64,000 nucleotides of DNA, taken from positions 9,672,001 through 9,736,000 of the forward strand of contig NZ_JAUSWW010000001.1 of the NCBI RefSeq assembly GCF_030815415.1, in the 5' to 3' direction. The notes beneath the pieces were generated by a model. The model saw only the letters and a list, made by a program, of their open reading frames with translations. It was not told the origin of the DNA and ran no database searches. Numbering within the stretch: the first letter of the stretch is position 1; each line of letters opens with the position of its first letter. Below, piece by piece: positions 37,707 to 47,159 of the stretch. Made by a program: the position numbers and the translations under genes. The stretch comes from Streptomyces canus (GTDB lineage: Bacteria; Actinomycetota; Actinomycetes; Streptomycetales; Streptomycetaceae).

Positions 37707-38035
37707 TCTGCCCGCCCTGTGGCCGTCGAAAAATCACGGCCCGTGCTGCTCGACTGCGCGTGCTTGCACGTCCGCAGGCGAGCAGCACCGTGGCATGGCC
37801 GAGTGCACAGGGCCCCCGCGGTTTCGGTGGCTACATGGTCTTCTCCTCACTGGGCTCCGCCCTCGGCGCAGCCGCAACCACCGCCCCCTTCACCGCCACC
37901 GGCTGGGCCGTCTCCCGTCCGGCCGTGTAGCGGCGCAGCCCGGGAGGCGGTGGGTGATCGGGGAATGCATGCAGTAGTGCCGGTCGAATGTGGCGGGGGC
38001 TGCGGGTGTCCCGTACGGGGCAATGAAACGGGCGG
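37707..38035. other. Gap before the broken DHFR-family gene
   Basis: About 330 bp without an intact gene. A frame ending at the TAG of 37928-37930 reads a short hydrophobic peptide (FSSLGSALGAAATTAPF) that could be a scrap of a transporter, but it is too short to name. Confidence 0.4.
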
Positions 38036-38596
38036 TCATCGGGCGGCCCTCCGATAGCGGGTGAGTACGGCGGCACCGGCCTGCTCGGCGGCCCGGCACT
38101 CCCACTCGGTGTGGGGGCCATCGGTCGGGAAGAGCCGCCGGCCGGTGCCGAGGACGGTGGGGAAGGTCAGCAGCCGGTACTCGTCGACCAGGTCCGCGGC
38201 CATCAGCCGGTCCACGACGCAGGCTGCCGGTGACGACCACGTCCCGCCGCTCGCGTTTGACGGCGTCGACCAGATCGCCCTCAAGCAGCTGGGAGTTCGC
38301 CCACACCGACGTGTCGGTGTGGGTCAGGGTGCGAGAGGCGACCAGCTTCGGGACGGGTTCATCCGCGCGGCGAACGGGTCGTCTCGGGTCGGCCAGAGCC
38401 GCGAGAACAGCTGCCAGGTGGCACGTCCGAGCAGCAGTACTCCCTCGTCCAGCGTGCGGCCGAGCCGGAACTTGTCCCCGGAGACCGCCTCCGGGCCGTG
38501 CCTGAATGCCCAGCCGCCCAGCGGCGTGCCGGCGGACCCGTCCGGGTCGGACACGACCCCGTCGAGGGTGACGAACTCGATGACGATGACGCTCAC
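38036..38596 (-). pseudogene. Frameshifted dihydrofolate reductase-family (RibD C-domain) gene
   Basis: Three frames together rebuild a protein of about 187 residues. VIVIEFVTLDGVVSDPDG leads to LLGRATWQLFSRLWPTRDDPF, then a frameshift near 38355. PVPKLVASRTLTHTD and VWANSQLLEGDLVDAVKRE follow, then a second shift near 38216. The end is VVDRLMAADLVDEYRLLTFP and VLGTGRRLFPTDGP. These are the standard segments of the small DHFR/RibD-like reductases common in actinobacteria. The GTG start at 38596 follows GAAGGGAAA. The gene lies directly downstream of a sigma-factor remnant, a common pairing, and both are broken. Confidence 0.85.
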
Positions 38597-38653
38597 GATG
38601 AGTTTCCCTTCGCTTCGGTGCTCACCGGTACGTACCGGCCGCACCGCCCCGAC

Positions 38654-39502
38654 TCATCGCTCCCGGCGGAAACCGCCTGCGGGAATCTCGCGTGGCAGCT
38701 CGAAGACGTCGAAGACCCGTGGATCTGCGAACACCACGTTGTGCGCCACCCGGTCGTCGGTGACGGTGAAGACCTGCAGAGTGTGCAGGCGGTACCCGCC
38801 GCCGGAATCCTGCGCATACGCGGCGAGCGCGGGCTGCCCGTTGGCGGTGAGCTCCCGCATACGCCAGCTCGCGCCACGCATCCGGAACACCCGCTGCAGG
38901 AACCGGCCGTAGTCCTGGCTGCCCCGGTACCACAGCGGCACGGGAGGCATCTCCAGCACGGCGTCGTCGACCAGCAGCCGCACCAGCGCGGGTACATCCG
39001 CCGTGAACCAGCGGCCCGCCGCGTCCCGGGACACGGTCACCGTGGTCGGCTCCGTGCCCTCGGGCAGCGGACGCGACCAGCGGATGTCCAACGGCTCGGC
39101 CATCTTCGCCAGCGTCAGCCTGCCCTCGCGCCAGGTGAAAGCGCTGCGGGTGTACTCGGCCGACGCGCGGGACTTCTTGCGGCTCTTGTAGCGGGGGTAC
39201 TTGGCGCGCTGGGCGAAGAAGTTCCCGAACGCCGTCTGCAGATGGCGCAGCGCCTGCAGCAGCGGCACCGAGGACACCTCGGCCAGGAAAGCCAGTTCCC
39301 CGGTCTTCTTCCACGCCGTGAGCGCGGCGGAGGACTGCACGTAGGAGACGCGGCGCTGCTCGCCGTACCAGGCCCGGGTGCGTTCCTCCAGCGCCTTGTT
39401 GTAGACGAGGCGGACGCAGCCGAACGTGCGCGACAGCTCAGCCGCCTGCTCGTTCGTGAGGTAGAAGCGGTACTTGAACGCCCGCTTGACCTGCCGCGTC
39501 AT
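38654..39502 (-). pseudogene. Chimera: IS605-family TnpB N-terminus joined to a sigma-factor tail
   Basis: The 282-residue open frame joins two unrelated parts. Residues 1-166 are the N-terminal part of an IS200/IS605 TnpB: FKYRFYLTNEQAAELSRTFG, VYNKALEERTRAW and KYPRYKSRKKSRASAEYT are typical. The RuvC catalytic region and zinc finger are missing. From about residue 167 (near base 39004) it becomes the SnoaL-like C-terminal domain of an extended ECF sigma factor (LVDDAVLEMPPVPLWYRG, LTANGQPALAAYA, RLHTLQVFTV). Sigma regions 2 and 4 are missing. The join is in frame and has no stop, so a fusion protein could be made. It most likely arose by insertion followed by deletion. Confidence 0.85.
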
Positions 39503-39622
39503 GCCTCACTCCGTATCAGTTTCTGTGTGAGCGGCGGGTGTCGGCCGGTGGACGGCGGACGCCGGTCCGCCCTGGCGGCGAACCGGCTTCCCCTGCCCTG
39601 CTCCGCAGGAGCTTCGCTCCCT

Positions 39623-39642
39623 CCCCGGCCTGAAGGCCGGGG
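39623..39642. mobile_element. IS200/IS605-type end hairpin next to the TnpB remnant
   Basis: CCCCGGCCT GA AGGCCGGGG is a perfect inverted repeat 120 bp upstream of the TnpB start codon. Such subterminal hairpins mark the ends of IS200/IS605 elements. The ribosome site of the next gene (GAAGGAG) starts only 8 bp after it, so the element inserted right at that gene's 5' end. Confidence 0.7.
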
Positions 39643-39663
39643 TATCCACGAAGGAGAACACCG

Positions 39664-40332
39664 ATGAACTTTCTGTTGACGGCGGGTGGGCTGCGCAACG
39701 AGACGCTGCGGGATGCGCTGCGGGACATGCTGGGAAAGCCGTTCGGGTCGGCGAACGTGGTGTTCGTTCCCACGGCGTCCGTTGCCGAACCGGGGGACCA
39801 CGGGTGGGTCGTCAGGGACATGAGCCGGCTGTATGGCCTTGGCTGGCGCGAGTTCGACGTCCTGGAGCTGAACGGCCTGCCCCCGCAGATGGTGCTCGAC
39901 CGGCTCCTTCACGCCGACGTCATCTATGTCGAGGGCGGCAATCATTACCACCTCGCGCGCAGCATCACGGGCAACGGCCTGGCCGACGGCGTCCTGGAGG
40001 CGTTGGAGAGCCGGGTCTACGTCGGGATGAGCGCAGGATCCATGATCTTCAGCAGTCACCTCACCGAGCACTCCGCCGACGTGATCGGGGACAGCGCGGA
40101 CCTCCACGTACTCGGTGCGACAACCGTGGAGCCGCCGTTCGGCCTCTTCGACTGGTATCTCAAGCCCCACCTGTATTCGCCGGATTTCCCCGAGCGGGAC
40201 GACGCCTGGGCTGATCGCATCGCTGAACGGGCGGACTTCCCGATCTACTTCCTCGACGACGAGACGGCCGTTCGCGTCAGGGACGGCGAGGTGGATGTCA
40301 TTTCTGAAGGACGGTGGCGGTTCCATCCGTGA
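39664..40332 (+). CDS. Peptidase S51-like (dipeptidase E / cyanophycinase family)
   Basis: This 222-residue protein has the class I glutamine amidotransferase-like fold of S51 peptidases. The nucleophile elbow is GMSAGS with Ser123, preceded by VIYVEGGNHYHLA as in family members, where this loop shapes the active site. A His in YLKPHLYSPDFP could complete the catalytic pair. S51 enzymes cleave Asp-Xaa dipeptides or related beta-linked peptides. GAAGGAG precedes the ATG. The IS605 end hairpin lies just upstream, so the native promoter may have been displaced. Confidence 0.85.
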   Translation: MNFLLTAGGLRNETLRDALRDMLGKPFGSANVVFVPTASVAEPGDHGWVVRDMSRLYGLGWREFDVLELNGLPPQMVLDRLLHADVIYVEGGNHYHLARSITGNGLADGVLEALESRVYVGMSAGSMIFSSHLTEHSADVIGDSADLHVLGATTVEPPFGLFDWYLKPHLYSPDFPERDDAWADRIAERADFPIYFLDDETAVRVRDGEVDVISEGRWRFHP

Positions 40333-40691
40333 CTCACGCGTGGTGGGGAGCGCCGAACAGGAACGTGCAGCGCTCAGGGACGCGCTGATGCGGAGCTGCC
40401 GGGGCGGCAGCCTGCGCCAGGCGGCTCGCGCGAGGCAATACGGCTGACACTACACACCTCGCCCAGGCCTTCGGCCAGCAGACCGTCCGCCAGGCGCCGA
40501 CGTCCGCGACGCCAATACCAGCCGCATCCTGGCCGACCCCGCCGACGCGGCCACGCGGACCGCACCCAGGACAAGCGAGCCAGTGCGGATGCCCTCGCCT
40601 TCGCCACGACTGCGTAACCCGGCAGGGGCGTTGACACAGTCCGAACGCCGCTGTGCTTGAACAGTCAGGAAGGACAACCTCGGTGGGATCC
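40333..40691. other. Gap between S51 peptidase and membrane protein
   Basis: About 360 bp, no gene supported. Short frames on both strands are arginine-rich and match no family I know. Confidence 0.45.
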
Positions 40692-41702
40692 TCAGGTCGT
40701 GGAGTCGCCTGTGGTCGCCGCGAGTCGCGGCGGAAGGCGAGTCCACAGGCGGTCGTAGAGGGCCGCGAAGGCGGTGGCCGTGAGGGGGAAGGTCAGGGCC
40801 GCGGCTGTGAGGATGCCGATGATGACGGGCGCGAGGATGCCGGCGTAGTACGCGGCGAAGAAGTTTCCCGTCGCCTCTTCGAGGAGGTCGCGCAGGAACG
40901 GGCGGACCGGCAGAGCCAGTTGTGTCGCGAGCCGGATGACCGTGGCGGTCAGTGCAGCCAGCGGCAGGGCAACCGCGAGGACGCGGACCGCGCCCGCACG
41001 CGTCCGTGTCGTCAGCGTCCACGAATGACGCAGAGCCTCGTGCGGGCTCAGGCCGGAGGCCGCGGCGGCGGGGGCGAGGGCAAGCGCGAGGCGGACCAGC
41101 ACGGCGATGCACACGGCGACCGCCGGGGAGGCCGAGACGAGTGTGTAGGGCCATGATCCGCGGGCCAGGGGCAGGGGAGTGTCGAGCAGATTGCTGGTCA
41201 GACGGCGCGTCAGCTCGAAGGCGAGCAGCGGCGGGGTCCACACGATCAGGCCGCGCAGTACGTATACGGCGAGGATCGGTCGCAGTCGTGCGCTCGCCGC
41301 CGTAGGCAACCGGTCAGACTGCGGGGATCCTTGAGCCTCTGCTGCGACCGTTCGGGAGCACACACTTTGCAGGGCCGCGCTGCCCACTCCGAGCAGCAGC
41401 AGGTAGAGAGGGAGAGTCGCCAGAGCGACCAGTCCCAGATCGGAGTGATCGTGCGAGTAGGGGTCCTCGAGCTGGTGGTAGCGGATGCGTTCGCTTCGCA
41501 TGTGGGTGACCAGAGGCCAGGAGAGGGCGAAGACCGTGGCGGTCGTCAGCAGCCCGGCGAGTGCGGTAAGGCTGACGGCGCGCACCGTCGCGGCCGTGAG
41601 AGTGCTCCGGTGGCGCAGCAGCACGGCGAACGTGGCGGCCACGACGCCGCGTTGTGTCCCCCCGAGCGACGAGGGGGCGGTGCTGTTGTGCTGTGGGGGC
41701 AT
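40692..41702 (-). CDS. Multi-pass membrane protein, function unknown
   Basis: This 336-residue protein has about six hydrophobic segments, among them VSLTALAGLLTTATVFALSW near residue 43, LVALATLPLYLLLLGVG near 95 and LAPVIIGILTAAALTF near 295. The central SGLSPHEALRHSWTLTTR followed by RVLAVALPLAALTATVI resembles the long family of actinobacterial membrane proteins related to the glycerophosphodiester phosphodiesterase membrane domain. No catalytic motif is visible. It is 240 bp from the start-distal end of the STAND gene, on the same strand, but separate. Confidence 0.7.
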   Translation of the reverse strand: MPPQHNSTAPSSLGGTQRGVVAATFAVLLRHRSTLTAATVRAVSLTALAGLLTTATVFALSWPLVTHMRSERIRYHQLEDPYSHDHSDLGLVALATLPLYLLLLGVGSAALQSVCSRTVAAEAQGSPQSDRLPTAASARLRPILAVYVLRGLIVWTPPLLAFELTRRLTSNLLDTPLPLARGSWPYTLVSASPAVAVCIAVLVRLALALAPAAAASGLSPHEALRHSWTLTTRTRAGAVRVLAVALPLAALTATVIRLATQLALPVRPFLRDLLEEATGNFFAAYYAGILAPVIIGILTAAALTFPLTATAFAALYDRLWTRLPPRLAATTGDSTT

Positions 41703-41944
41703 GGAGCAGCCTTCTGTGCGGGCGGATGCGTTCCCACAAGGACGCTGAGCGGACCGGGTACGGTTCTCCGCCCATCAGTGGCGAGCTGGGTGACAACTTC
41801 GTCCTGACCCCGTCCGGGTGGCGGGGGCGATCCTCCCTGGATCTTGCGCCCGCTGCTCAGAGTGAAGAGCCGCACGGCGGGAGGCCGTTGGGCCTGTGCC
41901 CGGACAGGAGCTACGGGCGCTGGGGCCCTCCAGGTCCTGTAGCC

Positions 41945-44900
41945 CTACAGGGCCTGGCCGCACACCCTCCTGTGCCCCACCTCCGGCACATACGTCCTCC
42001 ACTGCTCCCGCGAGAGGTTCGCCCCCTTGCCCGCCCGGGCGCACACCTGGGTGGCCGCCCGTTCGGGGTCGACCGCGTACCGCTGGAGGGGGACATGGGC
42101 GCTGCCCGCGTACAGGGTGCCGCTGTCGGCGCTGAAGGCGAGCGAGTCGATCACCTCGCCCGGGGTGGTCAGCGGGCCGCCCAGGGGCTGTTGGGTGGTG
42201 ATGTCCCAGAGTTGGAGTGTGCCCGTGGTGCCCCCGACGGCCAGGGTCGCGCCGTCCGGGCTGACCGCCAGTGCGCTCACCGCTTCCGGTACTTCGCCCA
42301 GGGGAGCGCGGAAGACGTTGCGCAGAATGCCCGTACGGTCGTTCAACTCCCCGTCCCACAGCGCGACCCGCCCGGTCAGGTCGCCCGCCGCGAGGCGTGA
42401 ACCGTCGGCTGCGAAGGCGAGGGCGCTGATTTGCTCGCCCTGGACGAGCCCTTTGCCGGTGACCTTCCCCGGGCGGAGATCCGCGGTGCGGTTGTCGCCG
42501 ACGAGGAGGCTGCCGTCGGGGTGGACGGCCAGGTGGGTGCTGGTCAGGCTGGTGAGGACGGTCGTGCGGCGGCCGGTTTCGGTGTTCCACGCCTCGTCGA
42601 CCGGTTTGCCGGGGACGGGCAGTCGGGCCGCGTAAAGGGTGCCGCCGCCCGGTCCCAACGCCAGGGCGGCCACCGGGGCGGCGGACTCGGGCGTCGCGAG
42701 TTCCAGGGTGGCCCGGAGCCGGTCACGGGTCAGGTCCCAGACCGTGAAGCGCTGGGAGGACACCTTCCGGCTGGGCGCCGAGACCCCGTACGAGAGTGCC
42801 TTGCCGTCGGGGCTGAACGCGAGGAGGGCGGCCGTGTGTGCCGGGTTCGCCGGGTCGGACGGGGCGGTCGGCACGGGCGGGGGAGGGGCGGGGAGCGTGC
42901 GCAGGAGGCGGCCGTCGGAGGTGGCCCGGAGTTCGAAACGGTAGCGGGCGTCGACGAGTTGGGCGGTCGCGTAGGTGCGGCCGTCCGGGCTGATGCGTAC
43001 GGCCGTCATCGGGTGCGGGCGCCAGGCCGGCGTGACCGCCATGCCCAGTTCCAGGCAGTGGACGGCGCCGCCTTCGAGGTAGCGCAGGGCGGTCCGGCGG
43101 GCGGGGTCCCAGGAGAGGCCGTACAGGTGCTGGTTGTTGACGGGGTGCCGGAACACGGGGGCTGCCGGGTCCGACAGGCGCCACACCCGGATCTCCGCGC
43201 CGGCGTCGGTCGCCAGGAAGGTGCCGTCCGGGGTGAACGCGGCCTGTTGCGCGCCCGGTTCGTCGAGGCGGGCGACTTCGCGGGCGGACGCCGTGTCCCA
43301 TACCGTCACACCGGAGGCCGAGAGCGCGGCGAGCCGGGCGCCGTCGGCGCCGAACACGAGGGCCGTCGCCTGCGCCTCGGCGCACAGGCCGCGGGTCCGT
43401 TCCCAGGGGCCGGGGCGGATGTGTCGGCCGGTGATGTCCCAGACCTGCGGGGACCCGCCCGCCGGGCAGACAGCGACCAGGCGGCCGTCCGCGCTCACGG
43501 CCGAAGTGACCGGGCCGCTCGCCACCCGGCCCCCGAACAGCACGCCACCGCCGGTGACGGACCGCAGGCTCACCCGGCCGTCGCCGGTGCCGCTCACGAC
43601 GTAACCGCCCTCCGCGATATCGATGACGGAGGTGGCGGGGAGGGGGCGCGGGTCGCCGGTCCAGCGGCCGGTGGCCGTGTCCCACAGGCGGATGCCGTCG
43701 GCCCCGCCGACCGCGAGGACCCGGGCGTCGGGACCGGCGGCGAGCACCTCGCCGGCGGGGAGTCGGCCGGAAGCGGTGCGGCGGCTCGTGACCACGTCCC
43801 AGGTCCGCCAGGTACGGCCCTCGACGCTGAGCAGCGTGCGGCCGGAGTCGGCGAGGAAACGCTTCGGGTTGTCGCCCGGCGCAGGGTCGGTGAAGACGGC
43901 GTGTTCCACCTGGGCGAGGGAACCGAGCAGCGCCCGGCGGGCCTCCGGCAGCGGCGAGACGCGCCAGGCGGCGACGCCCAGCAGCATCGCGGTGCGCGGA
44001 TCGGTCGTCCGCGTCGCGTCGGCGAGGTCGGCGATCCGGCGCGCTGCGGTGTCGGTGTGATGCCGTGTGTTGTCGACGCCCAGGTGCCAGGCGGCGAGCC
44101 CGCCCATCAGGGCCATCGCCAGCAGGGCGGACAGCGCGCCGACGAGAGCGCGGGTACGCCGGGCGGTACGGGCGGCGGTCCGGGCGTGCGCCGCGCGGGC
44201 CGCGAGTGCCGCGCCGAGGAACTCCCGCTCGGGCGGGGTGAGACGGCCCCGTTCGCCGGTCGGTTCACCGGCGAACACGGCCTCGGCGCGGGCCAGCCTG
44301 CTGCCCCGGATCAGCGCACCGGGGTCGCGGTCGTGCTCCAGCCAGAGCCGGGTCTCCTCGGCCAGCCGCCGGTGGTGGCCCAGCCACTCCCGGTCCTCCT
44401 CGATCCAGTCGCGCAGCCTCGGCCAGCAGGTGATCAGCGCCTCGTGGGCGAGCTGGACGCCGTTCTCGTCGGCGGTGAGGAGCCGGGCCCGGGCCAGGCG
44501 TTCCACCACCACGGGCACATGTCCGTCGGTCGACTCGGTCAGCTCGGCCCGGGTCAGCGGGCGCCGGGTGTCGGCGCCGCCCTGCCCCGGTTCGACCATC
44601 CGCAGCAACAACTGGCGGGCACTGCGGGCCTGTTCGGGCGTCAGCTGCCCGTACACCTCCTCCGCGCTCGCCGCGATCGCCCCGCGCACCCCGCCCGCCG
44701 CCTCGTACGCGGCCAGCGTCAGCAGCCTGCCCCGGCGTCGCCGCCAGGTCTCCAGCAGCACGTGCGACAGCATCGGCAGCGCGCCCGGCCGGCCGAGGAC
44801 CTCCTCGACGATCCGTGCGGTGAGTTCCCGCTCGACCAGGAGCCCGGCGGCCGCCGCCGGCCGGGTCACCGCCTCCCGCAGCTCGTCCGCCGTCATCGCC

Positions 44901-45781
44901 CCGACCAGCAGCCCGGCACCGTCGAGCGCGGCCGCGAGCTCCGGCTGCTCGGCGCAGCGGGCGTAGAAGTCGGCCCGTACGGACACGAGTACACGCAACC
45001 GGCTGTCCGGGTTCCGGGCGGCCAGCAGGAGGTCGACGAACCGGCTTCGCTCGGCGCGGTCGTGGCAGAGGGTGAAGACCTCCTCGAACTGGTCGACGAT
45101 CACCCATCTCTCCGGGGCCCCCTCCTTCGGGACCAGCAGGTGCCCGTACGTCTCGGCGGGCCGCTCCCCGGGCGCGAACACCCGCACCTCGACCGGCGCG
45201 CCAGAGCAGTCCGGGGCGTCCGGCGAGCCGGGGGAGTCAGGGGAGTCGGCCGCGACCGGGGCACCCTGGTCGGAGTTCCGTTCGCGGTCGCGGCTCTCCT
45301 GCTGGAGGCGGGGTATCAGCCCGGCCCGCAGCAGCGACGACTTCCCGCTCCCCGACGCCCCGAACACCACCGCGAACCTGTGCTCCCGCACCAGCCGCAG
45401 AAGCTCGCCGACCAGTCCGTCCCGACCGAAGAACAACTCCCGGTCGTCCGTATCGAAGGGGGTCAGCCCCCGGTAGGGCGCCGCGGTTGCCCCGTCCTCG
45501 TCGCGGGCGGTGGACGCGGCCTCCGCCTCGGCGTCCTTCCAGCGCGGTTCCCACGCACCCGGGTCGCCTCCGCACGCCCGCACATATCCCTGGACCACCG
45601 CGAGCGACGGCAGCCGTTCTCCGCGCGCCGCCTCGGACAGCGTCGCCGCGGAGAACCCGGCCGCCTCGGCCATCCGCCGGTACGAGGGTCCGCCCGCCGT
45701 CCGCCGAAGTTCCCGCAGCTCATGGGCGAACCGCTGCACCGGACCGGCCTGCGGGTCCACAGGTCTCTCGGGACGCCCCAT
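41945..45781 (-). CDS. HTH - STAND NTPase - WD40 signalling protein
   Basis: This is a protein of about 1,278 residues. Residues 15-75 form an XRE-like helix-turn-helix (YRRMAEAAGFSAATLSEAA). Then comes an nSTAND1-type ATPase: LTPFDTDDRELFFGRD precedes the P-loop GASGSGKSS (141-149), and WVIVDQFEEVFTLC is the Walker B. One membrane segment follows near residue 585 (LSALLAMALMGGLAAWHL), and the C-terminal 600 residues are beta-propeller repeats with LAVGGxxGxxxLWD-type blades. Such STAND proteins are signal switches, and some act in phage defence or development. The second ATG is preferred because GGGAGG lies 9 bp before it. No effector enzyme domain is visible. It is divergent from an NLP gene. 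Confidence 0.87.
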   Translation of the reverse strand: MGRPERPVDPQAGPVQRFAHELRELRRTAGGPSYRRMAEAAGFSAATLSEAARGERLPSLAVVQGYVRACGGDPGAWEPRWKDAEAEAASTARDEDGATAAPYRGLTPFDTDDRELFFGRDGLVGELLRLVREHRFAVVFGASGSGKSSLLRAGLIPRLQQESRDRERNSDQGAPVAADSPDSPGSPDAPDCSGAPVEVRVFAPGERPAETYGHLLVPKEGAPERWVIVDQFEEVFTLCHDRAERSRFVDLLLAARNPDSRLRVLVSVRADFYARCAEQPELAAALDGAGLLVGAMTADELREAVTRPAAAAGLLVERELTARIVEEVLGRPGALPMLSHVLLETWRRRRGRLLTLAAYEAAGGVRGAIAASAEEVYGQLTPEQARSARQLLLRMVEPGQGGADTRRPLTRAELTESTDGHVPVVVERLARARLLTADENGVQLAHEALITCWPRLRDWIEEDREWLGHHRRLAEETRLWLEHDRDPGALIRGSRLARAEAVFAGEPTGERGRLTPPEREFLGAALAARAAHARTAARTARRTRALVGALSALLAMALMGGLAAWHLGVDNTRHHTDTAARRIADLADATRTTDPRTAMLLGVAAWRVSPLPEARRALLGSLAQVEHAVFTDPAPGDNPKRFLADSGRTLLSVEGRTWRTWDVVTSRRTASGRLPAGEVLAAGPDARVLAVGGADGIRLWDTATGRWTGDPRPLPATSVIDIAEGGYVVSGTGDGRVSLRSVTGGGVLFGGRVASGPVTSAVSADGRLVAVCPAGGSPQVWDITGRHIRPGPWERTRGLCAEAQATALVFGADGARLAALSASGVTVWDTASAREVARLDEPGAQQAAFTPDGTFLATDAGAEIRVWRLSDPAAPVFRHPVNNQHLYGLSWDPARRTALRYLEGGAVHCLELGMAVTPAWRPHPMTAVRISPDGRTYATAQLVDARYRFELRATSDGRLLRTLPAPPPPVPTAPSDPANPAHTAALLAFSPDGKALSYGVSAPSRKVSSQRFTVWDLTRDRLRATLELATPESAAPVAALALGPGGGTLYAARLPVPGKPVDEAWNTETGRRTTVLTSLTSTHLAVHPDGSLLVGDNRTADLRPGKVTGKGLVQGEQISALAFAADGSRLAAGDLTGRVALWDGELNDRTGILRNVFRAPLGEVPEAVSALAVSPDGATLAVGGTTGTLQLWDITTQQPLGGPLTTPGEVIDSLAFSADSGTLYAGSAHVPLQRYAVDPERAATQVCARAGKGANLSREQWRTYVPEVGHRRVCGQAL

Positions 45782-46047
45782 GAGCTCCGCCCTCCCCATC
45801 CCCGTACAGCACAGGAGTCACATCACAGTCACATCACAGGGGAAAACGGGGCGTGCGCCATAGCTGTTCACAACGAAAACAACCGAAAACAGTCGGAGCG
45901 GCGAAGGCGAACTCCGGACGACGGAATTGAACGGCCTGATGAAAGGGGTGCCAGTCAACTTTCCGGCTGCCAGTGTCGGTCCCGCCACGCCGGACGACGG
46001 CACGACCGAGCCGTGTTCCCGGCACGACACAGTGGAGAGCACCCGCA

Positions 46048-46866
46048 ATGTTCAAGGCATCCACGCACCACCGCACAACGTCCCGACTCGGCCGAGCGGC
46101 ACTTGTCGCGCTCAGCGCCGGCGCGCTGACCGTCGGCGTCTCGACGAGCGCGAACGCCGCCATTCTGACCCCGCTGCCGTGGAACGCGAGCACCTTCCAG
46201 AACAAGTACATGCCGCTCTTCGACTACGACTCGGACAGCTGCTTCCCCGCGGCGGCCGTCGACGCGAGCGGAAAGCTCAACGGCGGTCTGGACAACACCG
46301 GGTCGATCACCGGCGGCTGCCGGACCAATCACCTCGGCAAGGCCAACACGTACTCGCAGAGCTGGTGCAAGGACGGCTGGTGCGCGTATGTCTACGCGCT
46401 CTACTTCGAGAAGGACCAGACGCTGGCCGGCGCCGACGCCTTCGGACACCGTCACGACTGGGAGTCCGTCGTGGTCTTCCAGAAGCAGGGCGAGGAGAGC
46501 CCCCGCTTCCTGTCCGCCTCCCGGCACGGCGGCTACAGCACCCACCCGATCAACGAGGTGCCGATGGGCAGGCTGAACGGAGAGTCGAGCTACAACCGCG
46601 TCGAGATCGTCTACCACAAGGACGGCGCGAGCACGCACGCGTTCCGCTTCGCCGCGTGGGGCGAGGGCCCGGAGGCGTGGGGCGACGGAGGCTGGGACCG
46701 CCCGGCCCTGGTCACCATGGAGAACATGGACAAGACACCGCGCGACCAGCTGTGGAACTCCAAGTGGGGCAGCGCCAACTTCCCGCTGACCGGCAACCTC
46801 CAGAGCAACATCAACAAGGCCCGGAACGCCGACAGCCGGGCCGCGGCCGCCATCCCCGCGTTCTGA
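46048..46866 (+). CDS. Secreted NPP1/NLP-family protein (necrosis-inducing type)
   Basis: This 272-residue secreted protein has a signal peptide ending in ANA (residue 37). The mature domain belongs to the necrosis and ethylene-inducing peptide-like family. The heptapeptide GHRHDWE (133-139), which holds the divalent cation in plant-lytic NLPs, is fully conserved. Paired cysteines lie at about 65/91 and 107/112. NLPs of plant pathogens bind plant sphingolipids and damage membranes, but saprophytic Streptomyces also carry them and their role there is unclear. GGAG precedes the ATG. The gene is divergent from the STAND protein and ends in its own terminator. Confidence 0.9.
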   Translation: MFKASTHHRTTSRLGRAALVALSAGALTVGVSTSANAAILTPLPWNASTFQNKYMPLFDYDSDSCFPAAAVDASGKLNGGLDNTGSITGGCRTNHLGKANTYSQSWCKDGWCAYVYALYFEKDQTLAGADAFGHRHDWESVVVFQKQGEESPRFLSASRHGGYSTHPINEVPMGRLNGESSYNRVEIVYHKDGASTHAFRFAAWGEGPEAWGDGGWDRPALVTMENMDKTPRDQLWNSKWGSANFPLTGNLQSNINKARNADSRAAAAIPAF

Positions 46867-46877
46867 CGCGCGGGGAT
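46852..46877 (+). terminator. Terminator overlapping the NLP stop codon
   Basis: ATCCCCGCG (46852-46860) pairs with CGCGGGGAT (46869-46877). The stop codon lies in the loop. Confidence 0.65.
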
Positions 46878-47159
46878 CACATCGGCGTACGGCCTGACGC
46901 AGATTCCTTTCTGTAGGCCGTCCTGAGCAGCCGCCGGTGGGACCAGCTCCCCGCCCCGTCCCACCGGCGGCACCGACTCGCCCGCCACCGGGGAGTTCGA
47001 AGTTTCCGTTGACAGCCGTACTCCTGCACCTCAGTCCCCGGGCTCCGTGAGGGAGGCCGAGCGGTTCGCCGCGCGCTCCCGTGCGTGCGGACGCCCAGGA
47101 ACAGCCGAGCGGCGACACCGGCGGCCGTGGCCCACGAAGGGTCTGACGCTACGGGGGCC
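46878..47159. other. Gap between NLP gene and ADH fragment
   Basis: About 280 bp with no recognisable gene; probably part of the deleted dehydrogenase locus. Confidence 0.4.

Noticed and set aside
37828..37930. Short hydrophobic peptide that could be the tail of an MFS transporter
   Set aside because: Only about 33 residues with no diagnostic motif; too little to call a pseudogene.
42431..46129. Open frame of 1,232 codons on the plus strand opposite the STAND gene
   Set aside because: It is an antisense shadow of a high-GC gene. It has no family pattern, an arginine/glycine-rich composition, and runs against a protein with clear domains on the other strand.
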